Virus record (IMG/VR): IMGVR_UViG_3300031539_000009
Location: 18,157-82,156 of that record
Source of the DNA: a virus
Strand: one strand, 5' to 3'
Length of the DNA stretch: 64,000 nt
The position numbers and the translations under genes are program-made. Below the pieces are notes generated by a model that was given only the letters and a program-made list of their open reading frames with translations, was not told the DNA's origin and did no database searches. This document shows positions 16,273 to 24,856 of the stretch, piece after piece; positions within the stretch are counted from its first letter, which is position 1, and each line of letters begins with the position of its first letter.

Positions 16273-16301
16273 ATTATAACCTAAAATCAGCGACAAGGCA
16301 A
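16273..16301 (-). promoter_or_regulatory. Promoter P3 (sigma70-like), perfect -10
   Basis: Minus-strand TTGCCT (16301-16296), 17-bp spacer, TATAAT (16278-16273). It starts directly after the terminator 16304-16330, and its upstream T-tract is that terminator's tail. It would give a transcript with a leader of about 350 bases before the AAA+ gene. Confidence 0.82.
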
Positions 16302-16303
16302 GG

Positions 16304-16330
16304 AAAAAATTACACCTCACAATGAAGTGT
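16304..16330 (-). terminator. Rho-independent terminator after the primase gene
   Basis: Minus-strand stem ACACTTCA/TGAGGTGT (8 bp, one G-T wobble, 3-base loop) followed by AATTTTTT. It lies 20 bases after the primase stop and ends the replication unit. Confidence 0.75.
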
Positions 16331-16350
16331 GGAAGGAATGTGGCCTGATG

Positions 16351-17343
16351 CTACAAATTTTTTAAGGTGTCGGTGATATAATCCAACTCAGCCGTCGCCG
16401 CCGGACGTGATTTCAACATGCATGCCTGTGCCTCTTTGCGACTCAAATCAGCCGGGTCACGGCCAGCCGGAAGCTCAATCAACTCAATCTCGAATAACGC
16501 CCCCAATGCTTTCGACACCTCCAACGATTTTTTATATGCGTCATCGTCCAACATGATCCTGACCTTTTCAATCCTGCTATCCAGAAGCAATGCCAATTGC
16601 CCGTCGCCCAAGGACTTCCCAAACAGCGCAATGGCATCAATTCCTGCCTGCCACAACTTCATAACGTCAAATGCGCCCTCGACCAAGGTGATCATATCAC
16701 TCTCACGACAATGGTCATAATTGAATAGCAAGTGGCTGAAGGACGCATCCGGTGGATTGAGATATTTTTTGTTAGATGTCCCGGTGACATCTCTGGCAAT
16801 AAAAGATCGGACCCCAGCGCAATGTACAGGTACAATCACACGCCCACCATAGCGTCCACCCTGGCACAACCCTAGTTTGAACCTCATCGCCGTCTTGACT
16901 TCAATTCCCCGGTCTTTGAGATAGATTGGCATGGCCGCCTTCATGGTCCGCTTATTGAATATGGGCTTGTATTGTTTCGGAAGGTCATGGCTGATAATCT
17001 CAGGATCAGGAATCACTCGGACCGCTGCGGTGTCAATCGCCCGTTTCAGGGCATCCAGGTCAGTGTCGGTCCCAAAAATCCTGACCCGCTCCCTGACAAT
17101 GCGCATCGCCGTCGCCCGGTCGCACGCCTCCACAGCCATAATGAATTGTAGCCCGTTGCACCCCCAATCGCACTTCCAGCACTTCCCCCTCTGCTTGGCC
17201 ACGCTGAAATCAAAGTGCTCCTGGTCCCCGCAATTGGGGCAATCCACGTTGAATTCCTTGTCGCTGGACATGTGCTTTCGATTGTTGACCGGGATGTTCC
17301 GCTCAATGTAATCTTCAAAGTCAAATCGAATTCTCAACGCCAT
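16351..17343 (-). CDS. DnaG-like primase
   Basis: 330 residues from ATG 17343. A zinc-binding domain is at the N-terminus (CPNC at 35-38, CWKC at 55-58), followed by a linker and a Toprim domain with LVEGAFDVMKL (catalytic Glu) and MLDDDAYKK (DxD). It makes RNA primers for the phage replisome with the helicase just upstream. It is shorter than E. coli DnaG because it lacks the helicase-interaction C-terminus. A GTG at 17367 is an alternative start; neither has a strong ribosome site (AGGA sits only 2 bases from the ATG), so the start is uncertain. Confidence 0.9.
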   Translation of the reverse strand: MALRIRFDFEDYIERNIPVNNRKHMSSDKEFNVDCPNCGDQEHFDFSVAKQRGKCWKCDWGCNGLQFIMAVEACDRATAMRIVRERVRIFGTDTDLDALKRAIDTAAVRVIPDPEIISHDLPKQYKPIFNKRTMKAAMPIYLKDRGIEVKTAMRFKLGLCQGGRYGGRVIVPVHCAGVRSFIARDVTGTSNKKYLNPPDASFSHLLFNYDHCRESDMITLVEGAFDVMKLWQAGIDAIALFGKSLGDGQLALLLDSRIEKVRIMLDDDAYKKSLEVSKALGALFEIELIELPAGRDPADLSRKEAQACMLKSRPAATAELDYITDTLKNL

Positions 17344-17494
17344 GTCCTCGCATGTATTTCGCCGCACATGTTGGCACGTTGTAAAATCCCATTACCTAAC
17401 ACACGCTGCATACGTCGATGCATGCAAATTTCCGCTGTTTCTGTCTGCAAAAACGTATGCATGTTTTGAGCATTTACCCGTGCATGTTGGCATG
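17344..17494 (-). promoter_or_regulatory. Intergenic region with repeated TGCCAACATG and ATGCATACG-type words
   Basis: Between the helicase stop and the primase start. The 10-mer catgttggca occurs exactly at 17367-17376 and 17483-17492. Between them are several TGCAT/ATGCA words, including gctgcatacg and acgtatgcatg. Similar words occur at 9239-9363 and 19923-20031. Could be an operator set or an iteron-like origin; no clear promoter was assigned. Confidence 0.5.
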
Positions 17495-18859
17495 TCATAT
17501 TTTCTTTTCCTCTTGCTTTTGGAATTTGGATTTTTCCAACTCGTCAATCTCGATGAAAGTGCAAGTGGAATATCTGGCCTGCATCTTGAGCCACGTCCTG
17601 GGCACTTCGCCGTCCCTGTTCTTGGCCAGGACCATCGCCAACTCTGGGTATGGGGTGATGTCCCGCATTTGAAGTGTACAACCCATGGTCACGGCTACAT
17701 CTGATATCCTGGCCTTGTCATATGATTCCGCCACAGATTCCGCATACCAAATGATTTTGTTCTTGTATTCCTTGGGTGCGTGCGTGCTCGACCAAACACC
17801 ACAATCGCACTCTTCAGCCAGCCCCTTCATATCCCAATAGGCCATCGTGTGCGTGACCCTGTAATTTTCCGCCCGCCGGGTTGGGACAAGATGGTCACCA
17901 CTATCAACCACCACCAGGTCAGTCGGAATTCCGACCGCCAACCGATCTTTTATCATCCCCCGGATAATGTTCACATCACACTTTTGGACAGGGACACTGG
18001 CCACGTGTAGCTTGTCCTTGAGAATCCTCTTTGGCATCCTCTGTATCCGGTCCTTTGACCGCTCTATTCTGATCAACTCACCACGGTCAAAATCGTGTGT
18101 TTTGAACTTGCGTGAATCTATCTGCGTGAGCTTGGCATCCAGCTTTGATTCGATCTGATCACGCCTCATCTCCAATGCCACATACAACACGTGGCTTCCC
18201 CGGACCGCCGCCCCATATGCAAATTGCACCAACATCGATGATTTACCAATGCTGGTCACTCCAATCAAAATTCCAAGTTCACCCGGTGCCAATCCGCCGT
18301 CCAGGTGGTTGTCCAGGTATCTGACTGATGATGGAACACGACTGGTGACCCCGGCCTTGGCTTGTGCCCGCCTGATTGCCTGCCTTTCGTCCAACCGGCT
18401 GAACCAATCCTCACGATTGGCCTCAGCTGCGGCCTGGAGTGCCGCCCCTTCCCTGTACGTGTTCCAAGCATCTTCAACCTTCCCCTGCTTCAACAATTCT
18501 GCGGCATCGCTCATCGCCGTCTTCATGTGTTGGTGCTTAATGAATCTGTTCAACTCCTCCATCGATGTGTTAGCCATATTCTGCGTTGAGTCGAACAGCT
18601 CAATATTTGTATCCATATACGGTTGTGACTTGGACCGCTCTGGGAATTCCGCCTTGATTAGCCTGATTGCTTTTTTCCTGGGCATCAACTCATGGTGCGT
18701 CACATACTGCGACACGATTTGCTTCCAAATCCAATCCAACTGCTTGTTGCTGAATTGGTATTCCTTCAGGGCTGCGACCGCCCTTTGCAAATATCGGATG
18801 TCCTTCAAACTTGTGGCAATAATCTGCTTCTCATATTCAACATCTATCTGCTGGGCCAT
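17495..18859 (-). CDS. DnaB-like replicative helicase
   Basis: 454 residues from ATG 18859 (MAQQIDVEYEK). The N-terminal 150 residues are helical, like the DnaB N-domain. The RecA-fold domain begins near 175: DNHLDGGLAPGELGILIG, then Walker A GVTSIGKSS at 200-208, and VVVDSGDHLVP as Walker B. It should unwind DNA 5'-3' ahead of the polymerase. The start shares one base with the loader's stop (TAATG), so loader and helicase are translationally coupled, as expected for interacting proteins. The C-terminus is a charged tail. Confidence 0.9.
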   Translation of the reverse strand: MAQQIDVEYEKQIIATSLKDIRYLQRAVAALKEYQFSNKQLDWIWKQIVSQYVTHHELMPRKKAIRLIKAEFPERSKSQPYMDTNIELFDSTQNMANTSMEELNRFIKHQHMKTAMSDAAELLKQGKVEDAWNTYREGAALQAAAEANREDWFSRLDERQAIRRAQAKAGVTSRVPSSVRYLDNHLDGGLAPGELGILIGVTSIGKSSMLVQFAYGAAVRGSHVLYVALEMRRDQIESKLDAKLTQIDSRKFKTHDFDRGELIRIERSKDRIQRMPKRILKDKLHVASVPVQKCDVNIIRGMIKDRLAVGIPTDLVVVDSGDHLVPTRRAENYRVTHTMAYWDMKGLAEECDCGVWSSTHAPKEYKNKIIWYAESVAESYDKARISDVAVTMGCTLQMRDITPYPELAMVLAKNRDGEVPRTWLKMQARYSTCTFIEIDELEKSKFQKQEEKKI

Positions 18860-19626
18860 TATTCCCCCTCCAACATTGTCGCCCAGGTGGATTGCGTCTT
18901 GGGCCTGAAACCTTCCGACATGAACGTCAAATGCTTCACCCTCTGCGTCAGGAGTGAGGCCAATGGCTTTCCATACTTTTCTTGAACTCCGGCAATGTCC
19001 ATCTGGCTTATACACACAAAAGGCAGCCCGTTGGCTATTCTGGCCCGGAGCAATGTGTCCAGCTGGCTCCTAACATGGCCGCCGTCCTTGCCGGATTCCT
19101 TGCCCATCTCGTCAATTATCAGCACATCAATTTGCTCGATGTATTCCAACTCCAAGATGGCATCTTTTTTAGCTTCCCCGCCGGACGTGACGACCTCCAG
19201 CCACCACCCGGATAGATTTTCAAGCACAACATAAAATGAACTCATGCCTTGCTCGATGGCCGACACAGCCACGTAACACCCCGCCGTTGTTTTACCTGCG
19301 TCAACATTTCCAGACAGGAACATGTTCAAGCCGTTGTCTCTGGCACGATCCAGGTGATTCACATACCTCTGGACAGCGTTGACGCTCATCTTGTTTCTCG
19401 TGCCAGAAAAATCAAATTTCAACACATCCCAATATTCATAAGGAATCCCGGCCCGGATCATCTGGTGAATCCTGTTCCATTTCTTCACGCAGTCACATTC
19501 GCTTCCCTTGGGCGTGGCCTCTTTGAGATCACCAACGATCACCCCGGACCCGCCACAAATATGGCACCCTCCAACCATCTTGGCTCGGATGGCATATGAC
19601 TTCGCATCTAATTTGTCAAAAATCAT
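18859..19626 (-). CDS. DnaC/IstB-like helicase loader
   Basis: 255 residues. N-terminal zinc site C21, C24, C44, C46, then an AAA+ core with Walker A GNVDAGKTT at 106-114, Walker B VLIIDEMG near 168-175, and a sensor-like FVCISQMD. This matches DnaC/DnaI loaders that place the replicative helicase on DNA. It overlaps the small membrane protein gene upstream by 4 bases and the helicase by 1. Confidence 0.88.
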   Translation of the reverse strand: MIFDKLDAKSYAIRAKMVGGCHICGGSGVIVGDLKEATPKGSECDCVKKWNRIHQMIRAGIPYEYWDVLKFDFSGTRNKMSVNAVQRYVNHLDRARDNGLNMFLSGNVDAGKTTAGCYVAVSAIEQGMSSFYVVLENLSGWWLEVVTSGGEAKKDAILELEYIEQIDVLIIDEMGKESGKDGGHVRSQLDTLLRARIANGLPFVCISQMDIAGVQEKYGKPLASLLTQRVKHLTFMSEGFRPKTQSTWATMLEGE

Positions 19627-19922
19627 TCCTGATCCCGCCGTCCAAAATGGATAACTTCATGCCCGCCCTTCCCGTCAGGCACAACCAACCCGGCTGGGGT
19701 GGACGGATAACGCTTGGCCAGCTTTTCCGCTTCCCGCTCTTTCATCCGGTCATACACAATTGATATCGGCCAAATGAGGACCACGATCACGATCACGATC
19801 ACTTTTGATGCCATGCTGGTCCGGTCCCAACCGTCACTTTTGCGCATGTAATTAACACCCACGATTCCGAACCTAACACCCACAAGAAAATATCCCAAAA
19901 TCAACCAAGCATACCATGCCAT
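19623..19922 (-). CDS. Small two-helix membrane protein
   Basis: 99 residues from ATG 19922 with a strong GGAGGTGTG upstream; a frame extension to 19970 has no such site. Hydrophobic helices at about 2-24 and 41-60 (KVIVIVIVVLIWPISIVYD), then a charged soluble tail. No family recognised. Its placement directly before the loader (4-base overlap) could mean membrane anchoring of replication, or may only be co-transcription. Confidence 0.72.
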   Translation of the reverse strand: MAWYAWLILGYFLVGVRFGIVGVNYMRKSDGWDRTSMASKVIVIVIVVLIWPISIVYDRMKEREAEKLAKRYPSTPAGLVVPDGKGGHEVIHFGRRDQE

Positions 19923-20031
19923 TTTTACACACCTCCAAATTGCATCGATGAATTCAAACTTTTCAGTCACTTATGCATACGCAACTGCACTCATTTTTTG
20001 TCCATTTTTGAATGTGATAACGTATGCACAA
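19923..20031 (-). promoter_or_regulatory. TGCA-rich regulatory region, copy B of a 67-bp repeat
   Basis: 109 bp upstream of the membrane-protein/loader/helicase unit. Positions 19948-20014 match 9270-9336 at 56 of 67 positions without gaps. It contains tatgcatacg and cgtatgcac. No standard -35/-10 seen; probably a shared promoter/operator for two early units. Confidence 0.6.
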
Positions 20032-21213
20032 TCACATGTCCGGGCAACCATGTGCCATGGCATGTTTGACCGCAGCTTCAAGGTCAGGCTCGCAATCCGC
20101 CTCAATCCCGATCTTGCGCTGTCTTGCTATTGACTCCACAAACTTGATCTGGTCCCCGTCCAGGTCAAATCCGCCCTTTTTCAAAATGTCAGGCAATGCC
20201 GGATTTTTCAGGCCGGTCCTGAAGGCATCGCCAACTTTCGATGACCCATCGCCCTTCCCTCTTTTCCTGAGTTGAAATTTCTGAATGTTCCCTTCCCGCA
20301 ACAACCAATCCACTGGCGGAAATTCAACAGGCGACTTGTCCCAATCCTGCAAATTGTTATAGGTCCAGGTGATGTACTCAACGAACTTGATATCATACTC
20401 ATTACAGATCACGTACAACTGGGCAAATTGCTTGTAGGATTTTTCCCCCACAAAGAATTTTTTGCCACCCAACAACATTTCCCTGGCCTTTTTGTAAATG
20501 TTGGCATACATGCTTCCGACTTGTTTTTCAGCACTGGTCCTGATTCCTTTGTCCGTTGACTTCAGCCGGACCAACCATGGTGTTTTCAAATCCAGCTTCT
20601 TTGGCTTTCCCGCCGTCTTGGGTTTTTCAGGCACGACCTCCAGCGGATCATGAAGCACTTTTGATCTTGTTGGAATGCGCTGCCCTTCCCCTGCTTTAGC
20701 TGGGGAAGGTATTATGTCTTCAGAAGATTTTGTTTTAATATTAATACTTACGGCACCACTTTTTTGTGTCGTAACTGGTTGTTTTTTATGAGGTTTGGGT
20801 GGGTCCATTGGCATTTTTTGTGGTTCTTTCACTCTTTTAACTGGTTGTTTTTCAATAGGTTTTTTGTCACCACTCCCGCTCTTTATGTGGTCGCCTTTGG
20901 AATCTTTAATTTTTGCGTATGCCAATGTGGTGGTCGGCTGGAATCCTGATTGGGATAGATCGGCCCCGCTTTTGGTGTCCTTGAACACCCCTTTTTCAGT
21001 CATGGATTTGACTATCTTGAGCGCATCGGCTTTTGTGGCACCTGTAAGATATTTTGACGCCTCCATGAGTGTAGCTTCCCCGTTGGACTTAATCTTACAC
21101 AACACCATTAATAACTGGAACTCATGTGGGTCCAGAACCTCCAGCAACCTTGGCGTGTCTTTGGCCAACACATCCATGTTGAAATTGGATAGATCAAATT
21201 GTATTCCGGCCAT
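20032..21213 (-). CDS. Putative replication initiator/DNA-binding protein
   Basis: 393 residues, unrecognised at family level. The N-terminal 85 residues look like a winged helix (LDPHEFQLLMVLCKIKSNGEATLMEASKYLTG...). A Lys/Pro-rich, probably disordered linker covers about 95-200. The C-terminal half is globular and basic, with AQLYVICNEYDIKFVEYITWTY and an FPPVDWLLREGNI segment reminiscent of phage replication O-like proteins. Located between two helicases and the loader, so a replication role is likely. An RNA- or DNA-binding regulator is the alternative. Confidence 0.65.
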   Translation of the reverse strand: MAGIQFDLSNFNMDVLAKDTPRLLEVLDPHEFQLLMVLCKIKSNGEATLMEASKYLTGATKADALKIVKSMTEKGVFKDTKSGADLSQSGFQPTTTLAYAKIKDSKGDHIKSGSGDKKPIEKQPVKRVKEPQKMPMDPPKPHKKQPVTTQKSGAVSINIKTKSSEDIIPSPAKAGEGQRIPTRSKVLHDPLEVVPEKPKTAGKPKKLDLKTPWLVRLKSTDKGIRTSAEKQVGSMYANIYKKAREMLLGGKKFFVGEKSYKQFAQLYVICNEYDIKFVEYITWTYNNLQDWDKSPVEFPPVDWLLREGNIQKFQLRKRGKGDGSSKVGDAFRTGLKNPALPDILKKGGFDLDGDQIKFVESIARQRKIGIEADCEPDLEAAVKHAMAHGCPDM

Positions 21214-21215
21214 CC

Positions 21216-22655
21216 TTATAATCCCCCCTTGATGGCCGTCGCCGGATCAAACTTGGTGTAATCCTTAACCACACCCACCCTGAACGCCTTTTCTGCTCTG
21301 TAGGTCTTCAGGCGGGCAGCAGCTTGCTTGGCCATGTATCGGTTGTGGAAGTCAGCAAATTCAATCACAAGTGCTCCGGCTTTCCCCGGACACGGCGTCA
21401 GATTCCTCAAACGCTGTAGAGTGGATATGTCATCCGTGCCCCCTTCAGCGTTGATGACCACTTCGCACTCCGGTATGTCAACCGCTTCCCCGAACACAGT
21501 GCCAACCATTATCATGGTCTCACCGGCCCGGAATCGTGAAATGATCTGTTGTCTATTCTTTGAGCTGACACTTCCATATATCATCTCGCACTTCATGTGC
21601 TTCGCCAACGTCTTCATGTGTTTGACTTGCGTCGTTTGTACCAACGTCCTCAGCCCGGACTCAGCGCACTTTTGCGCTATTCTGATCACAGCTGAATTCC
21701 TGGCCTTATTCTCAACCACGGCTTTTTTGTACACGCCCGTCGCCCACTTCCCTTTGATTTGCTCCGCTCCAGCGTCCACAAAGAATATATGTGGACGGAC
21801 CAAGTGACCGGCCAACATCAGGTCATCCATGAAAATCTCATATCCAATTGGACCCGTCGCCGCCCTGAGCCATATGGCCCCTTTGCTGTTTTCTTTTTCT
21901 GGGTTTACATCCACAGTCGCTGACAGGCCAATTTTGTAGTATGATTCAAATCCACTAACTATCTGGCGCCAACGGTCCGCAGATTTCATATGGTGCACCT
22001 CATCGATGAAGGTGATGCCCATCTCGTTGGTGATTTCGCTCAACTGTTTCGGACTCATCCGCATCAACGATTGAAGTGTGGCAACGGTCACATCTCCAGG
22101 GTCACACAACCCGTCGCCAATCGCCCCTATTTTCACGCCCAACAAGACGTTTTGGAACAAGGCAACAGTTTGCTTGAATAAAAGATCGGAATTCACCAGG
22201 AATATGGATTTGGTTTTCAACTTGTGGATAGCATAGGCAGCAGTCATTGTTTTCCCGGACCGAACAGGCATTTTGATCATAGCCTTTCCAGTTTGTAAGC
22301 CACGATCACAGAACATCGCCCGGACCGCCCCCAACTGATAATCTCGCAGCTCAGGACCGCCCCATTCAATATTCAGATTCCGGCTTGGATATTGTCGCCG
22401 GTCCAGGTATTCAGGCGTGAGATTGTGCTCTTGTATCACACCTTCAAGAATGGAAAAGACACCGGCGGGCAAGGTATAACCCAGCCGCCGGTTGTGCTTG
22501 AGCAATCTAATTTTGCCATCCCACTTCCCCTCTTTGAATGCGGGCGCAAAATAATATCCGCTCACATAATAGCTCATCACGTCATCCAACTCACGTATGA
22601 AGTTGGCATCAAATCCGGTGAGAACTATATTATTGTTATTGATGAATATTTTCAC
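21216..22655 (-). CDS. UvsW-like SF2 DNA/RNA helicase
   Basis: 479 residues. The N-terminal 95 residues include KEGKWDGKIRLL, the UvsW-type N-domain motif. Helicase motifs: Q-like LRDYQLGAV, Walker A PVRSGKT at 130-136, DEVHH as motif II, GLSATVD as motif III, and QRLRN where motif VI normally reads QRxGR. UvsW helicases rescue stalled forks and branch-migrate recombination intermediates. GGGAG lies upstream of the ATG. It is the first gene of the early unit after the lysis cassette. Confidence 0.88.
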   Translation of the reverse strand: MKIFINNNNIVLTGFDANFIRELDDVMSYYVSGYYFAPAFKEGKWDGKIRLLKHNRRLGYTLPAGVFSILEGVIQEHNLTPEYLDRRQYPSRNLNIEWGGPELRDYQLGAVRAMFCDRGLQTGKAMIKMPVRSGKTMTAAYAIHKLKTKSIFLVNSDLLFKQTVALFQNVLLGVKIGAIGDGLCDPGDVTVATLQSLMRMSPKQLSEITNEMGITFIDEVHHMKSADRWRQIVSGFESYYKIGLSATVDVNPEKENSKGAIWLRAATGPIGYEIFMDDLMLAGHLVRPHIFFVDAGAEQIKGKWATGVYKKAVVENKARNSAVIRIAQKCAESGLRTLVQTTQVKHMKTLAKHMKCEMIYGSVSSKNRQQIISRFRAGETMIMVGTVFGEAVDIPECEVVINAEGGTDDISTLQRLRNLTPCPGKAGALVIEFADFHNRYMAKQAAARLKTYRAEKAFRVGVVKDYTKFDPATAIKGGL

Positions 22656-22680
22656 ATAACACTCCCTGTAGTCTTATTTG

Positions 22681-22710
22681 GCGGCCACCGATTAAACGGT
22701 GACTGGCCGC
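22681..22710 (-). other. Imperfect RNA hairpin after the stop at 22710
   Basis: Minus-strand GCGGC, CAGT bulge, CACCG, 6-base loop, CGGTG, GCCGC. It begins at the TAG stop of the gene ending at 22710. No T-run follows, so it is a processing or partial-stop structure at best. Confidence 0.45.
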
Positions 22711-22922
22711 TATTCTTTGACAGACTTAGCAGGGAGTGATATGTCACCGTCCATGGCCATCTGGCGCATCACTTTGATTTTAGAGTGCAACTCAATTACA
22801 GAATTTGTCAACACTTCTTTGCAACTGGCGTTGTCCTTCCCTTCCGTTTCGCACTCTATTTTTTCCAGCTTATCGCCCTTGTCGTGCCCATTCCCTTTTT
22901 CCCTTTTCTTGAACAATTTCAT
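22710..22922 (-). CDS. Small charged protein of unknown function
   Basis: 70 residues from ATG 22922 (MKLFKKREKG), with GGAAGG about 10 bases upstream. Lys/Glu-rich with two cysteines and a helical C-terminal half. No family recognised. Sits at the end of the lysis cassette. Confidence 0.55.
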   Translation of the reverse strand: MKLFKKREKGNGHDKGDKLEKIECETEGKDNASCKEVLTNSVIELHSKIKVMRQMAMDGDISLPAKSVKE

Positions 22923-22950
22923 TTGTACAATTCCTTCCACCCTTGATTTA

Positions 22951-23154
22951 TCATTTGCTCAATTGGATGATCAGGTCAATAGTCTTTTTCAATTCATCAA
23001 CAGCAGGGATGACTTGTTGGTATGCTTTCGTGCAGTCATCTTTCGCTTTTGTGTACTGGCGGAACATGTAAACAAGCCCGATTGTTTCCATGATTATCAC
23101 ACCAACCGCCAAGTTATTAATCAACAAATCTGATATGAATTTCCACGTGTCCAA
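22951..23154 (-). CDS. Small membrane protein, holin-like
   Basis: 67 residues starting with TTG at 23154, which has GCGGGGGTGATAAG upstream. One hydrophobic helix (about residues 11-30, LINNLAVGVIIMETIGLVYM) is followed by a charged amphipathic tail. Size and place beside endolysin and spanin-like genes suggest a holin or antiholin; the sequence alone does not prove it. Confidence 0.6.
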   Translation of the reverse strand: MDTWKFISDLLINNLAVGVIIMETIGLVYMFRQYTKAKDDCTKAYQQVIPAVDELKKTIDLIIQLSK

Positions 23155-23188
23155 CTTATCACCCCCGCTATTCTTGGCTGATCTTTTG

Positions 23189-23626
23189 TCAGTCTAACTC
23201 CCCTGCCAACTTTACTGCTCCTGCCGTGACGATTATTCCCATGCCCAATCCGATCCACCTGTTGGTTTCAGGTCGGTCAATCCATCTCGGATTTGCCAGG
23301 GTGGCGGCCAACTCGTCACGCTCACGTTGGCATTCCCTGAGTTGCAAGAGCAAGGCTGTTTGGGTCTGTTCTAATTCCTGGGTGAGCATCTCATTCCTCA
23401 GCCTTTCCCGCTCCAACTCAACTTCCAATTGTAAATACTCGGTGAAGACATCTTCAGACACCAGGATTCCGCTGAAAGGTGCTGGTGTTCCTTCCATGAT
23501 GGCCAGGATGCGTCCGGTGGTGATTTTGGTGCCATCGCCCTCATCCGCATGAATCCCCATGGGCATGGACGACAAAAGCAGCAGGGCTGCCACTAGAATT
23601 GCGATTTGGCTGGTAAACCGTCTCAT
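23189..23626 (-). CDS. Secreted coiled-coil protein with C-terminal membrane helix, spanin-like
   Basis: 145 residues. Signal peptide at 1-27 (IAILVAALLLLSSMPMGIHA, no lipobox cysteine), a long coiled coil at about 60-110 rich in Leu/Glu/Arg, then a hydrophobic segment WIGLGMGIIVTAGAVKLAG at the end. This layout fits a lysis accessory (spanin-type) spanning the periplasm, implying a Gram-negative host. Start overlaps the upstream stop as ATGA. Confidence 0.62.
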   Translation of the reverse strand: MRRFTSQIAILVAALLLLSSMPMGIHADEGDGTKITTGRILAIMEGTPAPFSGILVSEDVFTEYLQLEVELERERLRNEMLTQELEQTQTALLLQLRECQRERDELAATLANPRWIDRPETNRWIGLGMGIIVTAGAVKLAGELD

Positions 23627-24018
23627 GTTCCGTCCCCTTCCCTGTTTTTCCGCCGGTCCCGGAAAGCTTGGCCCAACTCCGCAAGTGAGTTCAGGCGTGT
23701 TTCTTCATCGTGGATTTTTTCGGCCTGGTCGATCTTTTCTTCATCCTGGTCCAGCTTATCCATCTCAGGCTTGTGTTCCGCTTCCACCTTGTCGTGGATG
23801 TCTTTCACGGCCTTTTTGGCCTTTTTCACATGATTGGTCCGTTTGGGCGGAACATTTTGTGCCGGTCCGTCAGGCTCATCGGTGGCTTCATGGTACAGGA
23901 TTGCCCCGATTATGGCCGATATCACAGCCACAGGAACATATTTGTTTTTCCAACACCACGCCCCGGCCACCTGAATGCCTTCCCATATCTTCTTGAGAAC
24001 CAACATCACGGTAACCAT
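23623..24018 (-). CDS. Membrane-anchored coiled-coil lysis protein (holin or inner spanin candidate)
   Basis: 131 residues. A single helix at about 27-44 (KYVPVAVISAIIGAILYH) precedes a long, highly charged, Lys/Glu/Asp-rich coiled coil. N-in single-pass proteins with periplasmic coiled coils are typical of inner-membrane spanins. Directly after the endolysin (3 bases) and overlapping the next gene by 4. Confidence 0.62.
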   Translation of the reverse strand: MVTVMLVLKKIWEGIQVAGAWCWKNKYVPVAVISAIIGAILYHEATDEPDGPAQNVPPKRTNHVKKAKKAVKDIHDKVEAEHKPEMDKLDQDEEKIDQAEKIHDEETRLNSLAELGQAFRDRRKNREGDGT

Positions 24019-24021
24019 GAT

Positions 24022-24852
24022 TCACCTCGTGCCCATTCCGGCAACCGCCGCCGCCGAAACAATCCGCCGCTCCACCTTTTCAGGTTGCTCGTCAGCCGGA
24101 TAAAAGTTGATGAATCCCTTGAGTGAATGTTGGCTCATTTTACGCTTTCCCAGTTTGACCCGGTTGCCGCAGTTGCCCTCATCTGTGTTGAACTCGGTGC
24201 CATCTTCTGACACGCTGACCACAAATCCGGTGTGTCCCTTTCCGTTGGGCTTTCCGTCCTTGCCTTCATACAACATGATGAAGATGTCGCCGGGCAGTGG
24301 CGTGTAATCCTCTTTGTCCCTCCACCAGCCATTTTCTTTGGCTATTTTGTGAAGATTCCGGCAAGCCGCTTCCCTTTCCTTTTTGAATGGCTTCATCCCT
24401 GTAGCCTTGTAGATGACCCAACACACGAACATGGCGCACCAGGCAGCTTTCCAACCGCCCGTGATTTCGTCCACGCCGTCGCCGCCATTGGACCCGTCTG
24501 GAATTTCACGGGTGTTGTTGGCATGATACTCCAGGGCCAAATCCAGGATGGTGGACCGGACCACGGTGGTGCCCATCGGTATAACTGCGCTGATTCCAGA
24601 TTTTTGTGGTGCTCCGTGTGGATTCATCAAGGCCCACCACGTCTTTTCACCCACTTCGCCGTCCGGCTTCAACGGCTCTTTGTTCTTGTCGATGTGGCCG
24701 CCCTGAAATTCTTGAACGGCTGCTTCAGTCAGCCCACCAAAATCGCCGTCAACCTTACAGTCAGGGCAATCATAGTACCCATTTTGCTTGAGCAAATTCT
24801 GAAGGTGTGAAACCTCTGGGCCTTGGTCGCCCAGCTTCAATGTTTGCGCCAT
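24022..24852 (-). CDS. Endolysin: PG_binding_1 plus CHAP amidase/peptidase
   Basis: 276 residues from ATG 24852 (MAQTLKLG). Residues about 3-75 form a peptidoglycan-binding repeat (LKLGDQGPEVSHLQNLL...VDGDFGGLTEAAVQEFQ...VGEKTWWAL). The CHAP domain has WCAMFVCWV with the nucleophile near Cys139, GHTGFVVSV with His207, and NCGN near 226-229. It cuts peptidoglycan for lysis. No signal peptide, so release needs a holin, for which small membrane proteins lie next to it. Confidence 0.92.
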   Translation of the reverse strand: MAQTLKLGDQGPEVSHLQNLLKQNGYYDCPDCKVDGDFGGLTEAAVQEFQGGHIDKNKEPLKPDGEVGEKTWWALMNPHGAPQKSGISAVIPMGTTVVRSTILDLALEYHANNTREIPDGSNGGDGVDEITGGWKAAWCAMFVCWVIYKATGMKPFKKEREAACRNLHKIAKENGWWRDKEDYTPLPGDIFIMLYEGKDGKPNGKGHTGFVVSVSEDGTEFNTDEGNCGNRVKLGKRKMSQHSLKGFINFYPADEQPEKVERRIVSAAAVAGMGTR

Positions 24853-24856
24853 TGCT

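Noticed and set aside
22681-22710. Intrinsic terminator after the lysis cassette
   Set aside because: The stem is interrupted and no T-run follows.
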